Shown: positions 10,735 through 22,904, counted from the stretch's first letter. The stretch: DNA of 64,000 nucleotides from Microcebus murinus (GCF_040939455.1 NC_134117.1:68408501-68472500); one strand, 5' to 3'. The notes: generated from the letters alone by a model not told the origin. A program made the numbers and translations.

Positions 10735-10870
10735 GGCGGACTGCGGGTGAGGGAGGACCGGGAGGGCGCAAGGCGCCGGCGCGGGGCGGAGGCAGCCCGG
10801 CCCCGCCCAGGGGTGCACGGTGCACATGCGCAGTCCGGCCCGCACATGCGCAGTCCGGCTCGCTGACCAC
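10735..10870. promoter_or_regulatory. Small CpG-rich patch with two NRF1-like sites
   Basis: An abrupt CpG-dense island in otherwise AT-rich DNA, with GCGCCGGCGCGGGGCGGAGG and CCCGGCCCCGCCCAGG (GC-box type, Sp1-like). The 18-base string GCACATGCGCAGTCCGGC occurs exactly twice, at 10822-10839 and 10842-10859, a 20-base period. Each copy holds CATGCGCA, close to the NRF1 core GCGCATGCGC. The arrangement suggests an unmethylated promoter or enhancer. Direction and target are unknown and no flanking exon is evident. Confidence 0.45.
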
Positions 10871-11179
10871 CTTCCTGGTTTCTCTGCTGCCTTTGGATGA
10901 GGGGCCGCCTTCCTGTTGCTTCTCTCCTTTACCAAGCTGGAGGGGAAATCCGCCGGCTTGTGAGGCTGTGGTGGTTATCCTCAAACGAGATCGGCCTCAT
11001 TTAAAATATATCTAAGAATGGCAATGAATACGCAAAGCTTTAGGTGCCCTTTATGGACCTGTAAGAATTTAATGATGTCTGTCTTCCCTCGGTCCACGTT
11101 CCCACCCCTTTCCTATTCTTTTATTTAGTCTGTGATCTTACGTGCTGGTTTAAAAGGACGTTGTCTTCTCTACCGTTAC

Positions 11180-11184
<5 letters not shown>
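10871..11184. other. No gene recognised
   Basis: Mixed-composition DNA between the CpG-rich patch and the TG repeat. Nothing assignable. Confidence 0.4.

Positions 11185-11228
<44 letters not shown>
11185..11228 (+). repeat. (TG)22 microsatellite
   Basis: A pure alternating TG array of 44 bases. It is potentially Z-DNA-forming and probably polymorphic in length. Confidence 0.95.
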
Positions 11229-11231
<3 letters not shown>

Positions 11232-12969
11232 CGTTCATTTCTCTGGTCCATCACATTTGTTAGTATTAGTGAGTTTTGGCGGGAGAGATATTCAGACCGT
11301 AGCAGCAGGTAACCGTCATTACCGGCAGAAGGGGAGCCCACGGGAGCCACAGTAAAGGGCTGGCCTCCTGCTTCCAAGCCAGGATGTGGTCTGACCCCAG
11401 GGGCCACACTCCTCACCACATGTCTCCTGCTTCCTAGTGGTTTTTGTGTGTGCTGATTATAACAACGTCACACTACTCTCGCTCTTGTTGCATGGCTTTA
11501 GCTGCTGCCTCTCCACTAGAAGTTTCTCAGAGGTACTCCTGCCCCATTAGAGGTTTTGGGTTCCCTCCATAAGCTGGTCCCAGTGACTTCCCAGGGCTCA
11601 GAGGCAAGTCATGCCGGACCCCCTCACAAGGGCTCCTCTGCTGATGTGTGGTGAACAGGACAGCCCTAGGTAACCCCAGGGACAACAAACCCTGTGTTGC
11701 CACAGGAGACCTGGTAAACTCTGGGCATAAGGTGCCTGCAGGCCGAAGTCAGCGCCAGGTACGCTGTGATTTCCAAGCACTGAGAACCATGCTAGTTAGA
11801 AGGCTGCCTCAAAAATGTTTTAACAGGGTGGAAATGTTGGCCAGGACAGAGTGGGCCCTGGAAGGACCAGGGCTCCTCTGGGCTTGAAGCTTCTGGCAGG
11901 GGGGTGCCAGCACACTCCGGAGCCCCTTCCCCACTGCAGGGGGCTTTTCCTTGCAAGATTGTGGAAGTGATTGGAGAGGCTTGATCGTTGTTTCACGGGC
12001 TAAGGTTTAACTGATTTTGCTCCCAACTAAATCATTGCAAACTGAAGGAATTCTCCTAAAATCAGCACCATAGATTACAATTGAGTTGAGATGGAATTTT
12101 CTTTCTTCTCTTCCCTTTGGACATCTGTGTCGCACTACACTTGAATAGGAAAAAAATGTAATTCTCCTTATTTTCTGTAATTTTGATCTAGTTTCTCTTT
12201 TATGCCTGATAGAGATCAATCAACCACTTCCTGGTTAATTCTGCTGAGTTAGTGATTGTTCAGCGATTTTAGGTTAAAACTCCGCTGCCCCTGCCTCATC
12301 GGGGTTGATTCTAACTTGGGGAGCTCAGGGCTCAACACATCGCTCACAGGGTGCTCTGGGGCTGGTGGTCCCTTCTAAGGCCTGGTCTCTGCAGGCCTCT
12401 GTGACCTGGCCTGTTTCCTGCATTTCCTGTATTTTCCTGTGTATTTTGTGTCATCAGGGGCCTTCCTCAGAGTGCTGGCAGGGCTCTGGGATGGCATCTG
12501 CGGGCCCTGGGCTCCTGGGACAGAGATGTGCTGAGATAGCAGCAGTGTCTCCACTCACCCAGGCCCCTTGGAGATTGTACCCATGGCTCCCCTGATGCAG
12601 TTTCCCATATTCCAGTTTCCTGACTGTGGAGATCCACCGGGTTGTCTAACGTCCAAGTCCCCTTGGCCCCTGGAGCTCAGGGATGCCCTCCACACCTCCC
12701 AGGTTGGGGAGGGGTGGGGCTGCTGTGGGTGTCCTGAGGCTGGGTACCACGGCTCCTCCTAGAGTCTTGCTGCCATCCCTCTGGCTGTCCTCCTGCCTCA
12801 GTCCTAGGCCAGACCTTCAGACTACAAGAAGGAGTCTGCTCTGTGTCCGCCCCTCAAGCCCACGTGCTTAGCCCAAGGAGTGAAGGTGGGGCAGGGCCTC
12901 AGCGCTGGGCTTGCTTCCGCCTTGCTCTCCCCACTCTTCCTGCCCCTGCCCAGCCTGGAGGGTGCAGAC
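11229..12969. other. No gene recognised; GC-rich to the right
   Basis: Apparently single-copy DNA. From 12300 onward it becomes GC-rich, with many short open frames on both strands. None has a recognisable domain, so I do not call a gene. Confidence 0.45.
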
Positions 12970-13495
12970 ACTCAGAGATGGACACATGCAGGGACACACA
13001 GAGACACACAGAGATACATGCAGGGACACACAGACACATGCAGGGACACACAGAGAGACACACACAGACACATGCAGGGACACATAGACACATGCAGGGA
13101 CACACACACAGACACACAGAGATACATGCAGGGACACAAAAAGAGACAGAGACACACAGAGATACATGCAGGGACACACAGACACATACAGACACATGCA
13201 GGGACACACAGAGACACACAGAGATACATGCAGGGACACACAGACACACACAGACACATGCAGGGTCACACAGAGACACACAGAGATACATGCAGGGACA
13301 CAAAAAGAGACACACAGAGACACACAGAGATACATGGAAGGACACACAGACACACACAGACACATTCAGGGACACACAGACACATGCAGGGACACACACA
13401 GAGACACACAGAGACAGACATAGACACCTACAGAGACAGACACACAGAGACATAGTAATACATAGACACATGCGCACATAGACACACAGGATTAT
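12970..13495 (+). repeat. ACACAG-type minisatellite with higher-order repeats
   Basis: About 520 bases built from GACACACAGA, GACACATGCAGG and GATACATGCAGG words. A longer repeat is visible: GATACATGCAGGGACACAAA at 13121 and again at 13285, about 164 bases apart, with matching sequence after each. The array is almost free of stop codons in several frames, giving His/Thr/Arg-rich frames of about 200 codons. These are composition artefacts and not a gene. The strand is strongly asymmetric (A and C rich on plus). Confidence 0.9.
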
Positions 13496-16245
13496 AAGGA
13501 TAAAGAAGACGAGCACTTAGCTTCTCATGTCCCGTGTCTGTGTGTGCCGTGGGTAAGGATAGCAGTGGCGGTGGACAGTGAACAAACTGACCCTGCATCT
13601 TTCTACTTCATTGCCTTTCACATCTTGGTCTCACACCCAGATGGCTCTTTTTGAGCTGAGAAGCCAGGGACGCACCTTCTTTCTTTTCTGGTTCTGCAGT
13701 GACCCCTGTCCCCAGAGCAGCAGTGAGTCTGGGTCTGACCGTCTGGGCAAGGGCAGGCCCTTGGGCCAGCAGGGGCTCTTCAGAGGCGAAGGGACAGGCT
13801 CAGTCCTTTGTGCTACCTGGGCCTGGGCAGGGCACAGCCTCAAGGCCAGACCATGCCTTGAGTCCATGGGGCTTCTCTTGAGGGGAATGGCCCTTTACTG
13901 TCACCATCCTGGGGCGTGGTGGGTCCTAGGGCAGGGCATGGACTTGGGAGGGGTTGGGATATCTGGAAAGATCCATAAAGACACCCCCAAATGTTTGAGT
14001 TCTGAACAAATTAGAACTATTCCACAAGAGTGGCAGCCTGACTAATGCTGGTGGCTTGGTCACACCCGGCCACGTGGAGGCTGTCCTGAGTGAGCTGGCG
14101 GGTGTCATTGAGGGGACTCTCGGACAGATGAAAGCCTGCCTCACAGCTCTTCTCTGTGCCACTTCCCTTGGCTTATTCCTGGGTTTTCAGGAAAATCCCA
14201 CTAAGAATTACAATCTGGGCTCAGGAGTGTGGTGGGCTGCAGGGACAGGGGAGGATTTTGTGCCCATGGCTTGGTGAGCAGCCAGGGGCAGTGCCTGGCC
14301 TTGAGGACAACTGGCCTTGCATTGGTGGCCAAGGGTGACGGGAGCAGGGAGCGGGGGAGGCAGCCTGAGCTGGCTTCCGGCGCAACTCCTGCCTTCCTGA
14401 CTTGGGCCAGAGCAGAGTCGAACACTGGCCTGGCCCTGGTCTGCCGTTCGTTGCGCTGTGCATGCTAGGAAGGCAGTCTGTACAAGAGTGGGCCCAGAGA
14501 AACCCCACGTTCCTGCACACCAGCTTCGGCGTGGAAGTCAAATCATGGTACAGGGAGGAGGAGATAGAAACCAGTTTTCAGAGCTGATCAAGGGCTTGGT
14601 CAGTTTGCGGTGGCTGAGGGGTTGCTTGAGCCATGACACTCAGCTTTTCCGTGCCGTGTGTCCTTCTCAGGGGTCCTGGAGGGAGCTGAAGGGCCCCTGG
14701 CCGCCTTGCACTGCCCTCCCCGCACGGGCCTGCCTCACTCCCACAAAGGACCATTGTCCCCACACAGGCGTCGTCATACCGAGCCGCCCTCTGCAGCTGT
14801 CATAACACGGGGGCCGCTGGCTCTTCCCTGGGACAGTTTTGTGTTTCCAGAGCTGCGCCTGAGGTCTGCATGTTGGCCCCTCCCTGTCCTCAGGCCAGAC
14901 GTGGGGCTCTCTGGGTCCCAGACTTCCTGAGGTCCAGCTGCCGCGCACCGAGGGCTTCCCGAGCTTTCCCGGGTCCTGGCACAGCTGTGTGGCTGTAGGA
15001 CTCGTCCTAAACGTGTAGGAGCCTGGGGGCAAAACAAACAGATCACCCTGTTTCTTTCTTCCCCACTCCCTACAGCAAGAGGCAAAGGTTGTGGTTTTAA
15101 ATCAGAGACGGTGGGCCTCGCGGTCTTTGCACGTATCCCTGGCTGCACTCTCTGACTCTCTCCCTTTTTCTTTTGACACCTGGGATCCGATGCCAGGCCC
15201 TGGAGCCTGAGGCCCTGTCCCGCACTGTCCCGGGTGTGCCGTGGCTTCTGCACTGCGCCCTGCGGTCTTAGTCTAACCCACCCTTTCCTTTCACCTCCTC
15301 TTCCCTCTCCAGACTGCTGGCCTCGGGATTGCCGTCCGGATTAGGATGCTCTGCAAGCCCACTGTCACACCACCTCTGGGAAGCAGCACCGTCTTGCAGT
15401 GCCAACCTCGTGAGACAGAGAAACCAAGGCAGGAGGAGGGCCGGTTTGGCCCAAGGTCAAGCTGGTGACAGCTTAGCGTGCCTGAGCTGCCCGTGCCTGT
15501 GCACGTGGCGTCCTTTCACAGCCAACGAACCCAGCCCCTGCCGACCGCTGCGCTGCGCGCTGTCATGGGGCGTGCGAGTCAGGAGGTGCCGCTGGGCTCT
15601 TCCCCTCTTGGCCTCTCCAGCCGAGCCATGTTTGTGGGACTGTCACTTACTTCTGTTTGCAGGACACCTGCAATGCAGGCAGAGGCCTGGCCAGGCCTGT
15701 GGAGACTAGGTAAGAGCAGGGAGGAGATGTCTTCCCTCGCCCTTCTTCCCTCTGCCCTTCTGCTTCCTGTCCTCCAAATTCTAGAAGTGAAGGAATAGGG
15801 ATCTTTGTGTCATTTGCATGACGACTTCTGGGACTCCTGGGAACGTAGTGTCTTTCTCCTCCTCCGTATTTCCTGAGCGCAGGGCCACTGCTTAAATCCA
15901 GCCAATGAGGCAGCTCAGAACTCCAAGGGGCATCATTCTCATCGGCGCTGGTGCACACCTGGGTGTCGTTGCAGCCGTTTCCAGCAGGTGGCGGAGCCGT
16001 GCCGTGGGCAGAGGTGCCCTGTGAGTCCCGCGTGTGGTGCCGCTGGGAGACAGCGCCCGCCCACGCCTTGCAAGTCTGACACGCTGAGGCCGGGGGCAGG
16101 GCGGCCTCCTGTAGCACGACCCGGATGCCGCAGCTGACGGCGCAGGGTGCAGGGTCCCCTCCACCACGGTCCCCCAAGGGCCAGATGTGAGCCCCCGCAG
16201 GCCCTTTCAAGACCCGCACGTTGGTCTGAGGGCCCTCAAGCTGCA
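13496..16245. other. GC-rich unassigned DNA, no gene recognised
   Basis: A long GC-rich stretch with many overlapping open frames under 205 codons on both strands. None shows a known domain, a conserved exon pattern or a codon-bias signal that I can see. CpGs are scattered (for example 15540-15590 and 16000-16150) without forming a convincing island. Confidence 0.45.
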
Positions 16246-16563
16246 GCCAGAGGGCCAAATTCCAGACACTGCATGTTTTTGTTTGGCCAGCGGCAAGAAT
16301 GGTTTTTTACATATTTAAATGGTTGGAAAAAAATCAAAAGAAAATAATATTTTATGACATTTGAAACTTACATAAAATTCAAATTCCAGTGTTCATAAAT
16401 AAAGTGATATTGGAAGATGCCCAGGCTCATTTGTTTTCTTATTGTCTCTGGCTGCTTCCACCCTACAACAGCAGAGTTGAGAGGTTGTGTCAGACACTGT
16501 ATGGCGACAAAGCCTAAAATATTTACTGCCTGGCCCTTCTCAGAAAAATGTTGCAAGTCCTGG
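16246..16563 (-). mobile_element. hAT-family DNA transposon remnant
   Basis: Matches a common mammalian nonautonomous hAT element in reverse orientation: TTTAAATGGTTGGAAAAAAA, TTATGACATTTGAAACTTAC, AAATTCAAATTCCAGTGTTC, CAGCAGAGTTGAGAGGTTG and AGCCTAAAATATTTACTGCC. The end GTTGCAAGTCCTGG is a decayed version of the terminal repeat usually reading GTTTGCCGACCCCTG. It is old and its left end is degraded. Confidence 0.7.
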
Positions 16564-17159
16564 ATCAGTCAGTGGGACTTCATCAGCTGTAGGGCATCCT
16601 GCTGTCTTTGAGTATGCGTGCGTGAGCAGAGTGTGAGCCACGGGGACTGCACGTGAGACCCAGCGCCTACTGGTGCACGGTGGGTCCCTGAGAATGCTGG
16701 GGAGGGGCTGCTGGGCTGTCTTGTTCCAGGCCACAGCACCCTATCCAGAAGGGCAGTTCCTTGGGGGAAGTGATCTCCCCTGAGCACCAGGGCCGGCTGC
16801 AGTCACCGTGGCCCTATGCTCAAGGCTATGCACTCGCTTTAGCATCCCCGATTGGCGCCAGGTCCATGTACCAACTTAAACTTCCAATTTTTCATCTGCT
16901 AATGTCTTAGCCCTTCTAAAATCCCAGCCGATTTCTAACAATGTGTAAGGGAAGTGCTTCATGACCTCTGGATGGTGAGGCGGTATTGTACTTAGACAAG
17001 AGCTTGCCATACTCTGAAAACCTACACTTGTTGGCCTGGGTTCTCATGGAAGCATTCTCAATAGACCAACTCCGCAAAAGTCATTTCCACAGTGAATTGA
17101 CTTCCTGGACCACTGTCAGGTCCAGGTTGATTTCCTGGGCCCTGTTCTGTTAAAAAAGG
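16564..17159. other. No gene recognised
   Basis: Unassigned mixed-composition DNA between the hAT remnant and the L2. No exon or RNA is visible. Confidence 0.4.
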
Positions 17160-17938
17160 ATATACTTATGATATCTGATCAAATGCCCACCATCTATCAG
17201 GGAATCTGGCTGTCTGTACCTTCTAAAGATGTCCAGAATTCAACCACCTACCTACTCTGCGGTCACCGGGTCCAAGACACTGCCACCTCATTCCTAATGG
17301 TTATTGTAACAGCTTCTCGACGGCTCCTCCTGTTCCCTTCCTTACCCTGTCATAGTCTGCTCTCAACAGAGCAATCAAAGTGATCATTAGAATGTCAGAG
17401 AGTTCATGACCCTCCTCCTCAAAATCCTGCAATGCCTCCTAACACGCTGAGAGCAAAGGCTGAAATCCCTCTATCTGTCCATAAGTCCTTCTGCAGTCTG
17501 ATCTTGTGTGTCTGTGCCCCTCCCTCATTCCAGTCTGCCCTGGGTTGCCTCCTTGCTGTTCCTCTGGGGCGCAGCACGCACCGTGTTGACAGCATTCGCA
17601 CTGCCTGCTGCCTCTGGTGCGCTCCTCTCAGATATTCCCCTCAAGCCTTGGCTCACATGTCCTTTCTCCCTGAGGCCTAGCTTGACCTTCCTTAATGTTG
17701 CAACCTGTCTCCCCACGTTCGACCTGTGCTGCTGCTTCTGCTGCAGTGCTAATCTCCTCAGTGTGCCACTTGATCGGATTATTACTCATCGCTTAATGAC
17801 TGCCCTCCCTTGCTAGCGTGTGGGCTCCTTGAGGCCAGGCACGCTTCGCTCATTGATGTACCCCACGTGCTGAGGGCAACATTTGGCAGGTAGCAGGTGC
17901 TCAACACGTATTTGTTGAATGCATAAATAAATGAATTG
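17160..17938 (+). mobile_element. LINE L2, 3' region, plus strand
   Basis: A long and relatively complete L2 tail. Visible in order are CATGACCCTCCTCCTCAAAA and TCCTGCAATGCCTCCTAACA, GTCCTTCTGCAGTCTGATCT, CTTGGCTCACATGTCCTTTC, GAGGCCTAGCTTGACCTTCC, GTGTGGGCTCCTTGAGGCC, and the 3' end CAGGTGCTCAACACGTATTT then GTTGAATGCATAAATAAATG. This order matches the CR1-like L2 ORF2 end and 3' UTR. The frame is broken. Confidence 0.8.
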
Positions 17939-19696
17939 TTGAGAGGTTAGCCTGCCCAAGTACTGAAGACCAGTACTTCCTCCACTAAGAAATTATCTCA
18001 AAAAGGTTGGGTGTTGTTTCAACAGGGCTCCTGGCTGGGATCCATGAGTCGCCTTCTTCAAGTCAGAGACAAAGCTCTAAACTGGTGTTTTCCCACCGGC
18101 ACAGTGAGCACCCACTGTGCAGGGTTGTGTGAGAAAGTCACACACGACAGGCACCCAGCCGAGCTCCACACACTCCATAAATGTCACCCATCATAAATGT
18201 GGTTGTGATAAAATCATGATAAAGACTGTGACCCACAAGGCTGGAAAATCACTTTGACAACTTGATGTGAATGATTTCAAGAACTGGGTACCAGGGAACA
18301 TGTACCACCATTCTACTCTTAGCTGTTTTATTTCATTAAAACCATCTTAGTTCAGCACGACAACCATGATATGTACCATATTTTGGCCAATTTCATTTAA
18401 TTTGGTGCATAGAATGGAAATAATATTATTTTCTATATGAAAGTACATAGCTAGGATGATTGGAACAGAAACATTTTTGTGCACTGAATGGTTATTTTTA
18501 ACATACACATATTGTGTATATATTCTATGGCTCGCATATAATCAGTAAACATTCTATCACCTATCAATTATTCCTCTTTAGAAGCACATGGAAAAATGAA
18601 GAAAACACAACCATGACATCACAGCATGACAGGATTGGGGAATTTTAGAAATGGAAAAGGAATTTTTAGAAATGGTTTCATAGAACAGCACGACATCCAG
18701 AGAAGGATTTAGATGTCTCAGCAGAGACCCTTTCTGGCGGTCCGCAGCAGTCTCCCATCTTGCTAAAGTGTCACGTTTGGCACGTAATCCTGGAAAAATA
18801 GCAAACTCTTCAGTCTTTTTCAATTAAATTCCATGCTGCTGCTCCTCTTGCCAACCTGACGTTAATCTGGCTCCCTTTGCTGCACCTTCAGTGATCTCCC
18901 ATTTCCTGTAGGAGAGACTCCGGAGAGACTCACAATCTGGCACCAATATACCTAAGGCTGCTCCCTCCCTTCACATGTCCTTTGTCCCACTCTTGGCCTC
19001 AGTGTGAGCTCAGATTTCTGTGACAGGGAGCCCAGGGCATCACGGAGACATCGCCTTGTCCTTGGTGCTCTGGGGTTCTATGCTTACCTCTGCTCACACT
19101 TCAGCGCAGGGAGGTGGTTGAGCAGGGAGGGGACACTGATGTCACTACGCAACTGTGAGCCTCTGGGAGGCCAGCCCGGACCACGGCCGCTTGCATGGCC
19201 GGCGTCCAGCAACAGCAAGGGCCCACGCGTGGCCTCCTTTCTAGTGCAGGAGGCACCTCGTGGGTACTGGTCTACTTTCTCCTGTAGCTAAAATCCAGCT
19301 CACAAGTCCTGCCATAGTCACCTACTGAAGTAGTCACCGTCTTTTAAGGAACAGATAATTTTGTCATTTACTCCAGAGCACAGCAAAAGATGGAACAGTC
19401 CTCATCTTTTTTTATTGGTGAACAGAACCCCGATCCCACACCGGGGGCCAGCAGTGCTCTGGAGGGCAGTGTGTCCGTGGGATCTTCACACAGAGGTAGA
19501 AAACGCAGTTGCGCAGTTTTGCGCAGTTGCGAAATCCTTCCCTGAGGGTCTGCTGAGTGCTATGCTTTAAAAGGTACACAGATGCCACTAAACAAACAAG
19601 TGGCCCTTCATGTTCCCAAGACAGTAAACACTTACAGGGTTAAAGTAATATTTTCTCCGAGCCCTGGTTCTTTGAGCGATTCTGCCTAAGTCGGTT
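17939..19696. other. No gene recognised
   Basis: AT-rich at 18200-18560 and mixed elsewhere. The segment 18840-19000 (GCTGCACCTTCAGTGATCTC and so on) may be a further L2 scrap. I see no gene. Confidence 0.4.
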
Positions 19697-19712
19697 AAGA
19701 AATATCTTACTT

Positions 19713-20029
19713 GGCCGGGCGCGGTGGCTCACGCCTGTAATCCTAGCTCTTGGGAGGCCGAGGCGGGCGGATTGCTCAAGGTCAGGAGTTCAAAACCAGC
19801 CTGAGCAAGAGCGAGACCCCGTCTCTACTATAAATAGAAAGAAATTAATTGGCCAACTGATATATATATGTAAAAAATTAGCCGGGCATGGTGGCGCATG
19901 CCTGTAGTCCCAGCTACTCGGGAGGCTGAGGCAGAAGGATCGCTGGAGCCCAGGAGTTTGAGGTTGCTGTGAGCTAGGCTAATGCCACGGCACTCACTCT
20001 AGCCTGGGCAACAAAGCGAGACTCTGTCT

Positions 20030-20067
<38 letters not shown>
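19713..20067 (+). mobile_element. Full-length young Alu, lemur type, plus strand
   Basis: A complete dimeric Alu starting GGCCGGGCGCGGTGGCTCAC. The left arm has CAAGGTCAGGAGTTCAAAAC and GAGCAAGAGCGAGACCCCGT. The inter-arm segment AAATTAATTGGCCAACTG and the right arm CACGGCACTCACTCTAGCC are lemur-Alu hallmarks. It ends in an uninterrupted A tail of nearly 40 bases. It is bounded by a perfect 15-base target duplication, AAGAAATATCTTACT, at 19697-19711 and 20068-20082. The intact tail, intact duplication and high consensus quality indicate a recent insertion. The internal Pol III A box (GTGGCTCACGC) and a B-box-like region are present in the left arm. Confidence 0.97.
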
Positions 20068-20071
<4 letters not shown>

Positions 20072-20120
20072 AATATCTTACTCTATCTTTGGCTTCTTGT
20101 TTATTTATGTCTTGGGAATA

Positions 20121-20124
<4 letters not shown>

Positions 20125-20160
<36 letters not shown>

Positions 20161-20163
20161 TAA
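20125..20163 (+). repeat. (TA)n microsatellite
   Basis: Fifteen TA units followed by CATATATA. A likely unstable AT cruciform-prone tract, 55 bases downstream of the Alu tail. Confidence 0.95.
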
Positions 20164-20405
20164 TTTTAAAGATAAAGATGCAGAAGACAGGGCCCATAGG
20201 TATTTTCACCCCAGGCTAGATGTGGAGTTGGAGGTTCCTGAGAGTCCAAGAGGCGTGGGTCCCGAGCTGCGAGGCAACGCCAGGAGAGCTCCCTCGGGGG
20301 GCGCAGGGGAGCCGAGCAGGGCACCGGACCACGCCACACGCCCCATCACGCTTCGACTGTCCTCATTATGTGGAGGGGCTGGAGGATCCATACAAATGGT
20401 GCTTC

Positions 20406-20461
20406 AAGCGTGAGTTATTAATTTAAAGCGTGAGCTAAAAGCGTGAGTTATTAATTTAAAG
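20406..20461 (+). repeat. Short tandem duplication, 33-base period
   Basis: The 23-base string beginning AAGCGTGAGTTATTAATTTA occurs exactly at 20406-20428 and 20439-20461. It is a local slippage duplication with no evident function. Confidence 0.9.
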
Positions 20462-21609
20462 TAGACAAAATGCTCTTGGGAATTCTGTATTCTGTGAAGG
20501 GTTTTTTATAAACTTCCATGATTTTTCACCTAATTCTCCCTTGTTTACTTTTATCGAGACATTGCAGTATTTTATAATTCAGACTTTTTCACCTTTGGAA
20601 ATAAACCAGGCTCAGGGAAAAAAAGCTTTGTCAGAATTTTGGATGAATTTAGTAAGCTGTGTAATTTATGAAACTAGAACTACTAATTTGAGGAAGTGGG
20701 ATGGTTGGAGCCAGCCAGGGCCTGGGACAGGCCTGGGCCTCCCGACCCCATCAGGGTCTCAGCGGGTCCGTGGCCTTCTGGGCCACATCCCCTTCTTGAG
20801 AGCAGTGGAACCATCGATGTGGGGTCTCGTGGGACCCGGCACAGAAACCCTGGGCTGAAAGGGAGCATGGGAGAAGCCAGTTGCTGTCCCTGTGCATTTC
20901 ATTAAATCGGTAAGTGGTTTCTGACAGAGTGGCTCACTGACAGCCCTTCATGCAGGACTGGCCCCACTCACACGCGGCAGATTTGTCTCAAAGTATGTGT
21001 GTAGTGGACACAATTAACTATTTTTCTGGTGTTTGTGTGCTGAAAATCCCACTGAGGGAGACGGCAGCCCCCGTGGTTAACTATTCAACATTTATTCTAG
21101 CCCACATTTTCTCTTGGATTTTTCCTGCTTTCTGCCTTCCACTATTTGGGATGACGAGGAGGACCCACCCCAGCTCTTGCCGTGGGTGCTGGCTGGCTTC
21201 GGCCGATCGGCCCTGTCTTCTCCTACAGTGGCGCCTCTCGCTGGGCAGGAATGGGGACGCGTGGAATCTGACTTCCACAGACTGTGAGGAGGGGGAGCTG
21301 ACACTGGCAGAAAGAAAGAAATGTAGAATTCCCTGCTACTGGAGGGCTCCTGGCTCAACCAGTTCTGAAGCTATCTTAACTCTCGGACTTCCAGCTATGT
21401 GTGTTAACTGCTTTCGGGCTGTGCAGAGCTGGCCTTTCTCTTACGTGTGCGGTGAAAGCCGACAGCCCGGAGCCATGCGAAGTGGACGCCTTCTCTGTGG
21501 CTCGCTGCCTTTCTGTGGTGACCACCCCCTCGCGGTTGTGAAGTTACACATCTCGCGAACCAACCGCTTTTTTATTTTTTAATATTGTTTTTAAGTCCTA
21601 GGACCATGT
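20462..21609. other. No gene recognised
   Basis: Mixed-composition DNA containing a 210-codon plus-strand open frame (20950-21582) with no recognisable domain, coding bias or splice context. I regard it as a chance frame. No repeat is assignable. Confidence 0.4.
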
Positions 21610-21880
21610 TGTAGTAATAATAATAGTAGTGTTACTACTACTACTACTATTAGTAGTAATGATAACAGCTAATATCAACAGTGCATTTGCTATTTGTGGG
21701 TCACTTATCATCCTGAGCATTTTATGTGTATATCTTGTAATCCCTAGCACAGAACTGTGAGGCCAAGTTGCCATTTCCCCATTTTCAAGAGGACTAGAAC
21801 CAAGGCAGGGAGAGGTCCCTAGGGCCACTCCACCAGTGACCAGAGCCAGACCCAGGTGAACTTAGTCTGATCTCGGGGAC
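21610..21880 (-). mobile_element. MIR element, minus strand
   Basis: Reverse-oriented MIR: a TACTACTACTACTATTAGTA-type slippage run, AACAGCTAATATCAACAGTG, TCACTTATCATCCTGAGCAT, GTTGCCATTTCCCCATTTTC, and CACCAGTGACCAGAGCCAGA followed by CCCAGGTGAACTTAGTCTGA. This order is that of a nearly full MIR. Confidence 0.65.
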
Positions 21881-22904
21881 TGTGCACTTCACCATCTCTC
21901 TGAGTGGATCTCTCCAGGCTAAACAGAGAGGTGGGCTTTATGGTGAAGATTTGGAATTAACATTTCATTTTTTTCTTGGTAATCGAAATAATGATTAAAT
22001 GCTTTGTGTACCTCTGAAGCACTATTCCAAAAGGGTCTGAACCAAGGACCATGTATTTGTTATTCTGATCCTTTATAGCCTCCTTTTTATGTACATGGTC
22101 TATCAAAAATGTATATTAAAATAGTTACATTGAAACATCCAAGGATGCTCATTTATTTTATTTGTCCTTATAATTCCCGCAGGATTATTTTATGTGTTGC
22201 GTGTGATGTTATGTGAGCCTCGCAGGATCATGAGGGCTGCATGTTCTTTTTGCTTGGGTCTCTGATTATCGTAATATGATTCACTTTGCGTCTTTGCCTG
22301 TCTTTCCCCCCTCTAGAATTCTACATTGTGTGCATTGAGTGAACAGTTAAAAAACCTATTAACGATTCTTAATTGCACTTTTCCTAACAGACAGTTCTCC
22401 CCTAAGATGACTTGGGGACCAAGAACAAACGATACAACTTGGCTTCTTTAAAAGATTGCTTATTCTTCATTTGCCTGCAACAAACAAGCAAATAAATAAA
22501 TAAAAATGGAGACAGAGAGAGGGCAGAACCTGCAATACCCCACAAAGGCAAAGGTAATGCAAATGCTTTGGAGACGCTTACAAGGACAGAAGCAAGCAGG
22601 GTTGGCCCTCAGGGAACCCTAAGGCTGGCCTGAGGTTTTCACCTTCTTCTCTGAGTGCAGTGGAGGCACAGAGTGACGACCCGGCTCCAATTGTCTGCAT
22701 CTAGGCAAGCGAGGGGCTTGTATGTGAGGCTGCCCAACGTGGCCCCTTTTCTTCACACCACAATGTTGTCTGCCTGCCCACTGTGTCCTCCACACCGCCC
22801 TGCTCCCCTCCCACCGTGCCCCTCACCTCCATGTCCCTTGTTAGGTCTGGTGGAGGGTGAGCAGGTGGCAAGGGAATGGCTAAGCAGGGAGAGGGGAAAT
22901 GAAT
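21881..22904. other. No gene recognised
   Basis: AT-rich to 22500, then mixed, with AAATAAATAAATAAAA near 22490-22505. No gene or assignable repeat. Confidence 0.4.

Noticed and set aside
12970..13495. CRISPR-like array of short repeats
   Set aside because: The repeats are directly tandem and near-continuous, without unique spacers, and the DNA is mammalian. CRISPR does not apply. The same holds for 53547-54527.
12843..13516. Overlapping His/Thr/Arg- and Cys/Val/Ser-rich frames of about 165-212 codons
   Set aside because: They are translations of the ACACAG minisatellite, present on both strands and in several frames. This is satellite composition and not protein.
20950..21582. 210-codon open frame
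   Set aside because: No domain, no coding bias seen, no splice or poly(A) context. Length is within chance expectation for this composition.
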